From NCBI GenBank assembly GCA_951394405.1, contig OX596340.1, positions 2,604,001 through 2,668,000 on the forward strand: DNA of 64,000 bases. Reading direction: 5' to 3'. Position 1 is the stretch's first letter; each line of letters starts with the position of its first letter. Position numbers and translations under genes: made by a program. Positions 46,236 to 56,062 of this stretch are shown here, one piece after another. Under the pieces are notes generated by a model. The model saw only the letters and a list, made by a program, of their open reading frames with translations. It made no database searches and was not told where the DNA came from. This DNA comes from Coprinellus micaceus. Taxonomy: Eukaryota > Basidiomycota > Agaricomycetes > Agaricales > Psathyrellaceae.

Positions 46236-47065
46236 ATGGCGTCGACCCTCCTGACGTCTCATCTCCTCCAAGCGACCAGGTCACTGGATACTCTGACCTG
46301 GCAAACGGTTGTGAACCTCCTGGGGAGTAGATGCCGGGCCATTGCGACCGCTTTCGCAGTCCAGTCAATGTCCATGGACCAGGACGCGCGAATCGCATTC
46401 GCCGCTGTGGCCAAATTCGAGGTGGTGAGCTACGTAGCATACTGGGTACGGATTGCATGACTGAGCCAAGATACCATCATCCTTCCTAGACGAGTGCGAA
46501 CATACTCCTGGGTCTCGGGGCCTGTCTGCACCCCACAGGCATCCATCCTCCCGCCGCTCTCAAGATCCTGAGCAAGATTATGTTATACGAAGAGTTGGAA
46601 GACTTCAAGGCTCTTCAGCTCTTGCTAGAGGACACGCGCGATCCAGACGACGCGCTCCTGTACCGGTATGAAGGGAACTGGTGGTCGCCATTCGATCATC
46701 GTTTGACCCTCGAGGATCGCAACCTACGTCCCGAGGATCTACTCATGTACTGGGAACTACAAAAGAAAACCTTACCTCACGCCCGACAGCCACTCCACCC
46801 AACCATTATATTGAATACCGGGCTCATGGCCGACACAGAGCTCAAGCTCGCCTGGAACATCAGCAAGGACGCTCTAGATATGTTGGACGAGGAAATAGCT
46901 GACTCTCTTGTCCACTTAGGGGATATCACGATGGACATTACAAGGCAGCATGAATTACTGGCTGATATGGAGGCGTTACTTGAGAACCGGTTAGAGGAGG
47001 AAGGTTCCAAGGAAATCATGGACGTGATAGGGGCACGCAAAGGGACCGATGAGTCAAACGCGTGA
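46236..47065 (+). CDS. Unknown KDZ-island protein, first of a tandem paralogous pair
   Basis: Two exons, 46236-46424 and 46490-47065, joined in phase 0; 254 residues. It starts MASTLLTSHLLQATRSLD only 73 bp after the transposase stop, same strand. Features: LTWQTVVNLLGSRCRA, an Ala-rich helix, the intron right after KFEV, GACLHPTGIHPP, a Trp-containing middle (EGNWWSPFDH), and C-terminal heptads (LDMLDEEIADSLVHLGDI) predicted to coil. It aligns along its length with the next gene, including intron position. I know no family for it. Location and orientation suggest a function linked to the transposon. Confidence 0.68.
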
Positions 47066-47183
47066 CGGGAGCTCACTGGAAGCGCTGCTTGTTACAAATG
47101 TTCCGTACATAAACGAAGACCTTAACAAATTCAACACATCATCTCACTCTAACTCCCCTTCGCAACTCGGCCTTCGTGCACGA

Positions 47184-47855
47184 ATGTCTCTTGATGGGTC
47201 TCGGGAGACATGGAAATCCCTCGTCACCTATCTCGGGTCTCGGCGAGAGGCCTTTCTACGGCACCTGTACGATAATCGGAAGACAATTCCGTTCGATAGA
47301 CGATATGTCGTCCTCTTCAAGGCAGAACTGGTGAGTGGAGAGCGCGTCTTGGAACCACATGCTGAAGGAATTCAGGCGGCATCGGTCGCCTGTTACGGGT
47401 TTCAAGCGTGCAAGTTAGACCCAGAATCCCAAATCATTGACGTTGCATTGAATGCCATTCTCCACCGGCTTCCTGCCTACCTCGGATCGGATGAGGACTT
47501 GTGGGATGCAATTAAATTTGGCGTTTTAAGATATCGGGTAGATGGAGACTACCCTAGGGGACCTCTCCCCAATGTCGTGAAATGGTGGGAGGCCCTCGAT
47601 TCGCCTCCTACCTTGGATTCGGTCCTACGAGACTGGCGGGAGGACTTGCTCAACATCCAGTTGAACGTTGAGACGTTGGAGCCCAACACCATGGACGGGA
47701 TAAACAAGTGGGGGCTGCAATCCACTCACCTCTTGAACAAGGAGATTATTCATACGGAAACGGAAATTGCGAAGACGGTGGATAGAATTGAGCGTGTTCT
47801 ATGTCTGGTGAAGGCGTTTGAAGATCTGGGAGCTATTCAGTATCCTACCGCATAG
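47184..47855 (+). CDS. Unknown KDZ-island protein, second of the tandem paralogous pair
   Basis: Two exons, 47184-47330 and 47376-47855, phase 0. The 45-nt intron is itself open, so an unspliced frame (from 47049) also reads through, but splicing aligns it with the upstream paralogue: ETWKSLVTYLGSRREAF matches LTWQTVVNLLGSRCRA, FKAEL precedes the intron as KFEV does, and AASVACYGFQACKLDPESQ follows. 208 residues with C-terminal heptads (LLNKEIIHTETEIAKTVDRI). Start at MSLDGSRETW chosen by that alignment. Function unknown. It converges on the first TET/JBP gene, 32 bp between stops. Confidence 0.66.
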   Translation: MSLDGSRETWKSLVTYLGSRREAFLRHLYDNRKTIPFDRRYVVLFKAELVSGERVLEPHAEGIQAASVACYGFQACKLDPESQIIDVALNAILHRLPAYLGSDEDLWDAIKFGVLRYRVDGDYPRGPLPNVVKWWEALDSPPTLDSVLRDWREDLLNIQLNVETLEPNTMDGINKWGLQSTHLLNKEIIHTETEIAKTVDRIERVLCLVKAFEDLGAIQYPTA

Positions 47856-47887
47856 CTATCTATCTATCCATCGCCGGTGTTCACGTC

Positions 47888-49309
47888 CTACTCCCAAATG
47901 TCACCTTTGTATGCCACATCGACCGCCTTCAAACCGAACATCTCCCAAAACAAATGCTTTGATGGGGGTGCGTGCTCCTTGTACTCATCCCCAAGGGCCC
48001 CGTATCCAACATTGGGTCGGATGAAACTTGCGATGCAAATTCGCTCTCCGTCGGTATGGCTGGCTCCATGCTCGAACACACCTCCTGGTAAAGCAAACGC
48101 TGTCCCTGAATTGTACAGAAAACGACTGCGCAAAAGAGGGACTTCGAATCGGCCTTGCTTGTATCGGCCGAACACTGACAGTATGTCCATGAGCTTCTTC
48201 CCTCCCTTCAAATCGCGGTGCAACGGTGTTTCCCGATTTGCGATGAGGGCAAACCCAGAGAATGGTGTCGTCCAATGGTGGAATGTTTCCATCATGAGGG
48301 GTCGGTCCTTGCAGGGTATCCTTCCCAAGGCTATCGCATCGAGGACTTGTAGTTGAGTGTTGAAGAGGGTAGGGTGAACAAGGGCCAGCAGGGCACCAAT
48401 GATGGCGTTGCTCTCAAACTGGCTCTCGAGAAAAGCGATGCCACCAGCTTCCGGTGCTCTTAGGTTAACGGATGGGGCTGGGGCTGAGTTCCTGTGCTAA
48501 TATTAAATGTGTTAGGCTTGTGCTAACCAGAAGGCTTTGTCTGGCTTACGTCGAATGCTTGATTGTACCAGCAAATGCTGATGTTTCCGTGGCCTGGTCT
48601 AATGCTGCACCTCGAAGGGTCGGTGAATGTCGACCGATCATAGCGCCAGCTCGTACCCGAAGATGAACCCTCCAGCAAGGTCTCATCTAGCTGTGAAAGT
48701 TGACGAGTAGCTTCAAACACACTCGCCTGAAAGTTTGGGTCAGCGTTTTTGCAAAGGTGAACCCACGTAATAACGCTTACGCGCATGCTCGCACTAAACG
48801 CGGCCGGGATGTACCATGCAATGACTCGGCCGGACTTGTCGAGGAACACGGTAGGCTTGACTACGAGAGGCAGATCGCCTAACTCCCCCTTTCTATTGAC
48901 CCCAGGTCCCCCAAACTTCTTTCGCAGTGTCTGGTCCTTGTTCCCCCCTTTCTTCGTAGCGACATCCAATACTTCATCGAATGTGTAGGGCATATATACT
49001 GGGCAACGCTTAGGACTCATCGTCATTTTTTGACAAGGAGCACTGACCAGGGTTGTTCCATGCGGCCAGAAACTGGTCGACTAGCCGATGGACGTCACAT
49101 GCGCCGCCCTTTGACATGGCCCTGGGAACCTCTGCACGTTCCAGCATCCCAGTCTTTTCCTTGACGAGGTCTTGGGCAAAGATCCCATAGAGGCGACAAA
49201 TTTGGAGGCCTCTAGGTATCGTTTCATCCATGGTAGGAGATGTGGGGGGTAAGTTTACGCGAACACCGGAATGTGCGCCCTTTCCTTTCCCTTCGCCCGG
49301 GTCGCTCAT
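47888..49309 (-). CDS. TET/JBP-type 2-oxoglutarate/Fe(II) dioxygenase, copy 1 (HxD intact; exon 1/2 junction unresolved)
   Basis: TET/JBP enzymes oxidise 5-methylpyrimidines in DNA (5mC to 5hmC and beyond) in the nucleus. Exons 47888-48496, 48550-48726 and 48781-49008 join in frame; exon 1 (49048-49309, MSDPGEGKGKG to AAWNNP) cannot be joined by a GT-AG pair in phase. An alternative start MTMSPKR at 49026 keeps the rest in frame. Active site: NRETPLHRDLKGG gives the HxD metal pair, VFEHGASHTDGERICI the distal His and the 2-oxoglutarate Arg, and PFSGFALIANRE the preceding strand. RYKQGRFEVPLL and FALPGGVFEHG are shared with copy 2. Neighbouring a KDZ transposase, as reported for fungal TET/JBP genes. 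Confidence 0.82.
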
Positions 49310-49644
49310 AGGTCGCCCTTCCGGTGCTCGGCCTTGATCACGATGGTTGTTCACATGACGATCATTACTACGTCCCTTTGCCCATATGTCAACTTGGTAT
49401 CGAGTTGTTGGGATCCATGCTCTCGTCACTGGTGGACGGCCGGAGACAATAAGCGCCTTCGTTTTTTTTGGCGCTCAGTTAAGTCGGATCAATCTGGGAA
49501 GCGCCCACTACAGCACCCGCCTGTGCCTTCCTAAATAAGGATCCTTTCTACTCCCCAGGGAGTCAGAGCGAAATCAGCATTCTCCCACCCTCGCCCCGCG
49601 TCACACCCTTTCCTTCACCAGACCATTTCGTCGAATCGATTGGG
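49310..49644. other. Divergent promoter region, TET/JBP copy 1 and coiled-coil gene
   Basis: About 335 bp between starts at 49309 (-) and 49645 (+). Contains TTTTTTTGGCGCTC near 49470 and GAAGCGCCC near 49500, and a TAAATAAGG element near 49530. Confidence 0.45.
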
Positions 49645-50136
49645 ATGTCGAATATCGCCCGCCAGAACCTCACATCCCTTGCCGAAGCTCTAGACGACCA
49701 GATCAACCTAAGCATCAACCTAGCGTTGGTCAACACGTTGATAAAGGCCAGCATCGAACCACGCACAGGCAACCAAAGCGGTGAAGAGATCCCCTGCCAG
49801 GACAGCGAAGCCGCGAACGATCCTTCCACCGGAGAACTGACCGGTATCGAGGGCGCGAGCATCGACGGCATCACCCTACTCCGCGTTTTAGAGGTCGTGG
49901 GGGAGATATTGAAAGAACAAGGCTCGGAGATCGCTGAGGTGAAGGCCGAATCCCGCACTCTTCGACAGGCCGCCAAGTCGTTTGGCGAGACGCTCGCCGA
50001 ACTCCACGAGAACCTTCGAATCCTCAAGGAGGATTACGGGAAGCTGCTAAAGTGCCTCAAAAAGAGTGAGGATCTTTTGTCGAAGCAGCAGCGTCTCCTC
50101 ACGGCGTGTACTTGTCGCCCAAAGTCTGTCAACTAA
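49645..50136 (+). CDS. Small coiled-coil protein of the KDZ island (a)
   Basis: Single exon, 163 residues, MSNIARQNLTSLAEALDDQ. A short N-terminal helix, an acidic middle, then a long heptad helix (GEILKEQGSEIAEVKAESRT, LAELHENLRILKEDYGKLLK) ending in LTACTCRPKSVN with two Cys. No family is recognised; it shares the size and coiled-coil plan of the genes at 52.3-56.6 kb but its sequence alignment to them is weak. Divergently transcribed from TET/JBP copy 1. Confidence 0.6.
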   Translation: MSNIARQNLTSLAEALDDQINLSINLALVNTLIKASIEPRTGNQSGEEIPCQDSEAANDPSTGELTGIEGASIDGITLLRVLEVVGEILKEQGSEIAEVKAESRTLRQAAKSFGETLAELHENLRILKEDYGKLLKCLKKSEDLLSKQQRLLTACTCRPKSVN

Positions 50137-50656
50137 TTCGAAGTATGTCGTTATCAATTTGCTCGCTCCTCTTGCCTTGGCCTTGGAACTGACCTTCCCT
50201 CCTTCGATAGGTCGTGTTGGAAGTAGCTAGAGATTTGATCAATGTATTATCTTGACTTGATCGTCCAATGGATTTGGAATCGTGAATGTCGATTCCTGAG
50301 TAGGTTGAATGCGAAGGTCGTCCGAGTGAGAGCCGCCGACGAGACGTCGTCAGAATTGGACTTCAATCTATCAAGATGCTTGGTAGTAATCCTATATTTC
50401 TTGCGAACGGCCGTTAGAATGTCGGATACTCATTGACAGCCTTGAGAATGGCCGACAGTGAGAAGGCGTCACAAACATGACAAGAACCCACATCTGAGCC
50501 TCTTTATTGGAACTCACAATTTATCCGCAGTCTCATGTCATTTACGTTGACGCTATGTTCGCATGGCATACACGAAGACTTGCTAATATATTGGATGATG
50601 TGCACTTGCGATGTCTACAACGATGAGAGGTATGGGAGATTAAGTTACATCGCTCG
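50137..50656. other. Intergenic, coiled-coil gene a to TET/JBP copy 2
   Basis: About 520 bp between convergent stops. A short + strand frame at 50242-50436 is not supported. Nothing recognised. Confidence 0.4.
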
Positions 50657-51971
50657 CTAACCCCGCTGACCCACCCAATCGGCGAACCCCTTGGAGTAGC
50701 CTACACCAAAGCCAGATGCCGTCAGGTCTTCCACTGAAGGAGGTCCCGGCTGCCTCTGTCCCTGCATGTGCTCTCGAAGGCTCGACGGCCGGACATTGAA
50801 GACTAGCCCGATCCTCTCGCCATCTGTCCGACTCGCTCCATGTTGGAGAAGCCCTCCCGGAAGCAGCAGACCGGTCCCCGGGTTGTATGCGAACCTCGCA
50901 CCTAAGGCAGGAACTTCGAACCGGCCTTGTCGATACGGTCCCAAGGCGACGAAGAGGTCGTAGAGAGCGTGCCTGTGGGTGGACCGGTGTCGATGTGACG
51001 GAGTTTCCCTGTTGCAAATGATATTGCAACCAGAGAATGGGGTCGCCCAGACATCAAAGAACTGCTCAAGGAGCGTTGTATGGGGACTTCCTTGCCTTCG
51101 GCCGAACATACTCGCCAGGAATTCGACTTGGTACTCGAACAGGTCAGGATGCGTAATGGCCAGAATGGCCCCCACCAATGCCATGGACTCCATCTGCGAT
51201 TCGAGGTACTCCATAGCCCCGCCTTGGGGATCCCGCAAGGAGCTGGATATGGTGCATGCTGAGCCCTGCTGCTGTGAATATCGGATATATGGTTAGCCAT
51301 TGTATGGGGGTCGCACGATGAATGATGACGCTGGCTCACCTGGATTTCGATTGTTGCCTCGCCGGGCCAAACTGTGCAAACCTCAGGGTTCGCATAGGTG
51401 CTCACTTCAAATTTCCAAGGCTTGGATGTACCTCCTCCGCTGATTATCGACTTGGGCCTCGTCGAAAGTTCCCTCAGAGCCCGGAACATTTGCTCCTTGG
51501 GTAAGACCGTCAGATGTTGGATCATGGGGATGACCTCGCCAGGGCTGAACTTACTCTTCGTCGCTTTGTCAAAAGGTCAGGGATGTACCATCCGATGACC
51601 AGACCCCGTTTATCCACAAAGACAATGGGTTTCGTCACCAGACCAAGGCCGTTAGCCACACCGCCCTTGGGCGGTGCTCGATTCAAATCCCACTCGGTGT
51701 CAGCAAGGAGTACCTCGACCGACAGATCTACGACGACTACTCTTCGGTTAAGACTCACAACCAATGGGATGCATAGAGAAAGCTTACCTCGATTAGCCCA
51801 TGCTTCGAAAACCCTGCCAACCAGCTTTTCCAAATCGACGAGAGCTCCGGGCGAGATTGCTTCGTGAATAGCCATAGGCGCTTGTCCTTTCCTTTCCCTG
51901 ACTAATTGTTGCGCATGCCGCCCGTAGATCCGACAGAGACGTAGACCGACAGGCTCGTCGTTGCTGCTCAT
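50657..51971 (-). CDS. TET/JBP-type dioxygenase homologue, copy 2 (HxH in place of HxD)
   Basis: Four exons, all phases consistent: 51788-51971, 51555-51739, 51340-51495, 50657-51271; 379 residues from MSSNDEPVGLRLCRIYG. Clear paralogue of copy 1: VFVDKRGLVIGWYIPD, YLESQMESMALVGAI, FDVWATPFSG, GPYRQGRFEVPALG, LLLPGGLLQHGASRTDGERI. The distal His (HGAS) and 2-oxoglutarate Arg (GER) are kept, but the metal motif is NRETPSHRHRS, so the aspartate ligand is His (codon CAC; GAC to CAC is one base). The enzyme is probably inactive or altered; a three-His site could still bind metal. The frame is clean, arguing against simple decay. Confidence 0.84.
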
Positions 51972-52287
51972 ACCGGATGTGAGCCTGTAACAAAAAAAAT
52001 GCGTCGAGTAACCTTGGTGGGATTGATCAAAGCGTGCTCCTGGGCGCGGACTTTGAATACTTCAATTGGCGCTTAATTAATTTTTCTCGTCGTATTGGGA
52101 CGCTCAAAGTTTTATCACCGAATCCTTGTCATCATATATCGGACCAACTGAGCACAGAAGCCCTCTCCTCCATCTACTGTATGTGTATCTGCCGAGTTTC
52201 CCCTATCCCAGCGTAACTAGGAGGGTACGTCAGTTCGATGACATCTAAGGCCAGTGTAAACGAGCATGACTCACCGTTCCTCCGCCC
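51972..52287. other. Intergenic upstream of TET/JBP copy 2
   Basis: About 315 bp. Carries the TET/JBP copy 2 promoter; TTGGCGCTTAATTAATTTTT at about 52062-52081 is the only striking element. No gene. Confidence 0.45.
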
Positions 52288-52941
52288 TCAAATCCCCAAT
52301 CCGTCAAATGTGCCTCGCCACTCGGACGTCTCACCATCGCTGTCCTCCCACTCCGAGTACTCCGCATCGCTAGATGGAACTTTATCAGCCTTCATAAGTT
52401 CTTGTCGCTTGGTGGCTCGGGCCTGCAACCATTGGGTGAGTTCCTTGCGTTCCTTCGCCTGCGTGACCGCGAGTTTATCCCGAGTCGCGCTGAACATTGC
52501 AGTCACGGCCGCGACCCATTGTGCTGGGTCACTGTCGATGGCCTCGGTAGTGGATATCTCCTCGAACATCTTGACAAGTTCGTCCACCGTCCCACTCAGG
52601 CCCCCAAACTTCTGGACCATAAGGTTGTACTGTTCCTCGTGGTCCTTGAGCGCGTCCTGGGCGACTTCGGCCGTGCGCTTCAAACGCATATTGTGGTTAA
52701 CAAGGCCAGTCTTTACTAGCTCAAGTCTGGCCACGGTTAACTGGAGGGCTCGTATCGTTGCAGACTGAGATTGTATAATGTTCAGGTGCTCGCACCCAGG
52801 ACCCAAGTCTTCAGGACCTTTGTTCGTGGGCGAATGACTGCTGTCGGACGATAGGGAGGATAAGCTGCTCTCGGACGCGGGGCTGGTAGGCATAGGGATG
52901 TCGCTGGCTGCTTCGCTGGAAGGCCTTGGTATGGATGGCAC
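52288..52941 (-). CDS. Small coiled-coil protein of the KDZ island (b)
   Basis: Single exon, 217 residues, MPSIPRPSSEAASDIPMPT. A Ser/Pro-rich N-terminus, then GCEHLNIIQSQSATIRALQ opening a long coiled coil, a DSDPAQWVAAVTAMF segment, ERKELTQWLQARATKRQEL, and an acidic Trp-containing tail. The pattern C-x2-L, heptads, D-D/P-x-W block and Q-W-L-x-x-R recurs in genes d and e, so these are diverged paralogues. No known family. Nuclear or chromatin role is only a guess from context. Confidence 0.65.
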   Translation of the reverse strand: MPSIPRPSSEAASDIPMPTSPASESSLSSLSSDSSHSPTNKGPEDLGPGCEHLNIIQSQSATIRALQLTVARLELVKTGLVNHNMRLKRTAEVAQDALKDHEEQYNLMVQKFGGLSGTVDELVKMFEEISTTEAIDSDPAQWVAAVTAMFSATRDKLAVTQAKERKELTQWLQARATKRQELMKADKVPSSDAEYSEWEDSDGETSEWRGTFDGLGI

Positions 52942-52998
52942 CTTCGACGGCGCCTTACGATTTTATGGAGTTCGGATGGCTCTCGTTTGGGCGATGGA

Positions 52999-53051
52999 TA
53001 CACCGGACCGTAAATGAAAGTCTGAGTCATGTTCGTTTACGGTCCGGTGTA
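52999..53051. repeat. Perfect 16-bp inverted repeat
   Basis: TACACCGGACCGTAAA at 52999-53014 and its exact reverse complement at 53036-53051, 21-nt loop. A related TACACCGGACGGACC lies near 55527. Confidence 0.85.
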
Positions 53052-53088
53052 CCCCCCTTACTGAGAACAACCAACGAGACCTATGCAT

Positions 53089-53234
53089 CGTTCCCCGCTC
53101 TTTCAAATACCAACCAGTGGCCAACCCTCGCCTCGCCGTGTGCCCTTTAGTCGTTTCGCAACGTTCCCCGCTCTTTCAAATACCAACCAGTGGCCAACCC
53201 TCGCCTCGCCGTGTGCCCTTTAGTCGTTTCGCAA
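53089..53234. repeat. 73-bp perfect direct tandem duplication
   Basis: Bases 53089-53161 are repeated without change at 53162-53234. No coding role. Identical copies imply a recent event. Confidence 0.93.
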
Positions 53235-53806
53235 TTTAAGCGCCCAAGGGATCATCCACCTCAGGATCTACCCCGAGCGCCCTCCTTACACGGATTTTCC
53301 TGGTGGACAATGCTCCTCAGCAGGTGCTAGGTATTTTACGGCGATACTCGAATCCTCCTCACGAGGTTGTGCTAAGGAAGGATGTGCCCTTCGGCCATCG
53401 TTCCGGTGTGACATCTTGACCTCGATCGATACTCGGGTTCAGAGCGGCTGATGCACTCACCCCCACGTCTTTTGGAACTGGGGTGGGACCTCTCCTCTTG
53501 TCTTATCGCCCTCTCCCAAATGCTTCCTGCCCGATGAGATCTCCGCCTCATGCCCGGGCCCCTCGATTGTATGTCGTTGACCTTATGGAAACAGGGTATC
53601 GCCTCGCCCGAAATATTGGGCGCTCTGAGATCGATGTCACGATATCTCTTTGCGAACATTTCATTCAATTTAAAATATCCAGCCAGCTACATGTGGTGTG
53701 TACACCTTCCATCTCCAAAGATATCCTAATTACTAACCGCCTGGTGTCAGCAACCACCCATCTCAGGAAGGAGATAGTCCGAAGAACATACCTTGCGAGG
53801 TCAGTT

Positions 53807-54373
53807 CTATGCCCCATCCACCGACAACTCCCCTGGGTTTGCAGGAGTCGCTTGCGAGAGCCCTTGCGGGTAGGCTTCCCCCATGCCCGCCCAGGTATCT
53901 CGGGCCAGCTCTTCGTCCGAAATCCACCTTTCGAGACGTGCTTGGACTCGTTGTAGGTGACTTGCAAGCTCTGTAGCATGAGCATCGCAGCACCGAGGCT
54001 GCTCGATATCGTCGTCGGCGGCCGGCGTGAGGACGAGCGCCATCTTCTGGAATTGTCCACTGAAGAACCCGGTGTGCCCATCGAACCGTTGTTGGTAAGC
54101 CATCCTCTCCTCTACGAACCGCCCAATTTCGTCCTCCAAGAAGTTGTATCGGCATTTATATTCCTCCTTCCTCCGATTTATCTTGACCTTGTCCCTCACG
54201 AGTTCGTTGCACAACTGCTCGAGAGTCGTGATGCGGTCGGCCTGGATTGGCACCAGCCATCGATTGGCACAGTGGCATGGCGTGGATGGGGTGCTGCTTC
54301 CCACCTCTTCCTCTGACGACGTTTCACCTTGTTCGCCCGTGGGGCTGGTGGATGTGTGGCTATCGGATGACAT
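53807..54373 (-). CDS. Small coiled-coil protein of the KDZ island (c)
   Basis: Single exon, 188 residues, MSSDSHTSTSPTGEQGETSS. A Ser/Glu-rich N-terminus, a Cys/His cluster (STPCHCANRWL), then charged heptads (VKINRRKEEYKCRYNFLEDEIGRF), a short hydrophobic block with AADDDIEQPRCCDAH, and a second helix ending RWISDEELARDTW. It shares the general plan of b, d and e but alignment is weak. A splice variant skipping the last segment is possible near 53793. No family recognised. Confidence 0.55.
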   Translation of the reverse strand: MSSDSHTSTSPTGEQGETSSEEEVGSSTPSTPCHCANRWLVPIQADRITTLEQLCNELVRDKVKINRRKEEYKCRYNFLEDEIGRFVEERMAYQQRFDGHTGFFSGQFQKMALVLTPAADDDIEQPRCCDAHATELASHLQRVQARLERWISDEELARDTWAGMGEAYPQGLSQATPANPGELSVDGA

Positions 54374-54784
54374 GTCTGTCTTCTTGGGGGTTGCGAGCTT
54401 GATTTGATTGGAGGGGTATGCGTTCGTTACTTATACCATGAGCCGGTTTCGGTATTCCACTATCCGACCCGGACGTGAATGAATTGAATGGCTTCTTCTC
54501 ACCGCATTCATTCGTAATTCCATTCTCTGGTTATGTTCGGCCATTGGGAATATTTTGTTCTCGGCCGATGGTCATGCGTTTCGCCATCCATTTGTCTCCA
54601 TCTTTCCATATACGTCGACTTTTGTAAATAATAGTGACAGCGGGCGGAGGAACCTACCTCCTCTAAGGTCCTCTAAGGCAATGTTTGAAGGGTACCGTGA
54701 CGTACGAATGAGTTTCTACGGACATTCATCAACGATATGCCATGAATCGACCAGGCGGCTGACGTACACAGATCTTGGAAGGAT
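54374..54784. other. Intergenic, coiled-coil genes c and d
   Basis: About 410 bp. Promoter side of gene c. A + strand frame crossing it is antisense noise. Confidence 0.4.
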
Positions 54785-55348
54785 CTATTGGCTCGCTTCG
54801 TCGCTCGATTCCTTTAGCTCTGGAATCTCGTCATCGCTCTCCTCCCCAATGAACGATGTCTTGTCAATGCCACCAAAAAGAATATTCTGAAGTCGCTGAG
54901 GCCTCTGCGAGAGCCACTGGTGATAGCTGGAAAGCTCCTCTTTCTCGAGCTTGTCAAATTTCTCTCCTGCCTCCCAAAGCTCCCCACTGAACTTCGCTGC
55001 CCAACTCTCGAGGTCGCCATCGTCATGGCTGAGCCGTGCCGCCATGCCCCGAAGGGTATATGCGACGTTTCCGAGGGAGTTGCGGAGTGCGTCAATTCTG
55101 GCCGCGACCATGTCGTGTTGTTCGTCTTCATGTCGAATCGCATACTCGACTGAGCGCTTGTACTGCTGACTCTCCATGCGGTGGTCTAGATTTTCCATTT
55201 CTAGATGGGAGATCATGCGCCGGAGTTTGGCGATTTGTTTGGCCTGGGAAAGCTGAGCGCGAAGGTGAGGGCATTCCCCTTGCTCAGGGTGTGCCATCGA
55301 GGTCTGGTTCGGCCGCGCGGAGGCTGGGGGGGTGTCGCCACAGAACAT
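54785..55348 (-). CDS. Small coiled-coil protein of the KDZ island (d)
   Basis: Single exon, 187 residues from 55348; an in-frame Met at 55297 (MAHPEQGE) is an alternative start. Motifs: ECPHLRAQLSQAKQIAKLR at the start of the coil, a long heptad region, HDDGDLESWAAKF, EELSSYHQWLSQRPQRL, and an acidic tail. These match genes b (GCEHLNIIQ, DSDPAQWVAAV, ERKELTQWLQAR) and e (DCPNLDTIA, HDPRAVALVKE, SQEFLEFIKQR) in order and spacing. Divergent from gene e. Confidence 0.65.
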   Translation of the reverse strand: MFCGDTPPASARPNQTSMAHPEQGECPHLRAQLSQAKQIAKLRRMISHLEMENLDHRMESQQYKRSVEYAIRHEDEQHDMVAARIDALRNSLGNVAYTLRGMAARLSHDDGDLESWAAKFSGELWEAGEKFDKLEKEELSSYHQWLSQRPQRLQNILFGGIDKTSFIGEESDDEIPELKESSDEASQ

Positions 55349-56062
55349 TGAACAGGGCGGCGAATTTTCTGAGGTACAATAGCGATGTCTTGCTTTTCAA
55401 ATGCGCGCTTCGTGTGATGGGGTTCTGCTGATTGGTTTCGACCCCGTGTACTTCGCGCATGGTTCTGCGGAGCGTGTTCGGAGCTTGGTGATGGTGTCGC
55501 TATTTAGGCGCCCATCGGCCGGCCTCAGTTACACCGGACGGACCAGATGACGTGTTCCTAGATCCAGTACCATGAGTACCCTTTCGGGATTAGGGTATTT
55601 GCTTCCGTGTCCCACTCCCTCGGTGCGATGTTCCGGACGTTGGTTCTCGATTTCCATTTCTGTTTACCTCTTGCCTCCAACTGTCCACGCGGTCGAACCC
55701 CACCCCCAGGTTTCGAAGCTCACTTTCCAGAGGCTTCTGCGGATTTCTGAGGGATCAGAACTTTTGAGAACGAAAAAGTCCTAGACGCCTGTGACGCGAC
55801 GGTCGGCCTTTCCTTCAATATAGATAACAGTCCGCGGTTCGGGGGTGTCGCCACCTAAGCGCCCGAATCTGAGATCTCACTCCATCCGTGGACTTGGTAA
55901 GCTATATTAGGTAGATGTAGTTCACTATCCCCGATTCATTTCCGGATTTGGAAGGGCCGTTCCGTCACGTCACCTCGCTCATTCGACATTCCTTTATTTC
56001 TTTTCCTGTGGGTCACATTCCTATGAGTTTCCACCTTTCGCATCACCCTCCTTGGCGGCAGA
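55349..56062. other. Divergent promoter region of coiled-coil genes d and e
   Basis: About 710 bp. Contains TATTTAGGCGCCC near 55502 and CCTAAGCGCCC near 55854, one on each gene's side, and TTACACCGGACGGACC near 55526. No gene. Confidence 0.45.

Larger units (their letters stand above)
52942..53806. other. Intergenic with inverted repeat and tandem duplication
   Basis: About 865 bp without a convincing gene. Holds a 16-bp inverted repeat (52999-53051) and a 73-bp perfect tandem duplication (53089-53234), then TTTAAGCGCCC at about 53235. Confidence 0.55.
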
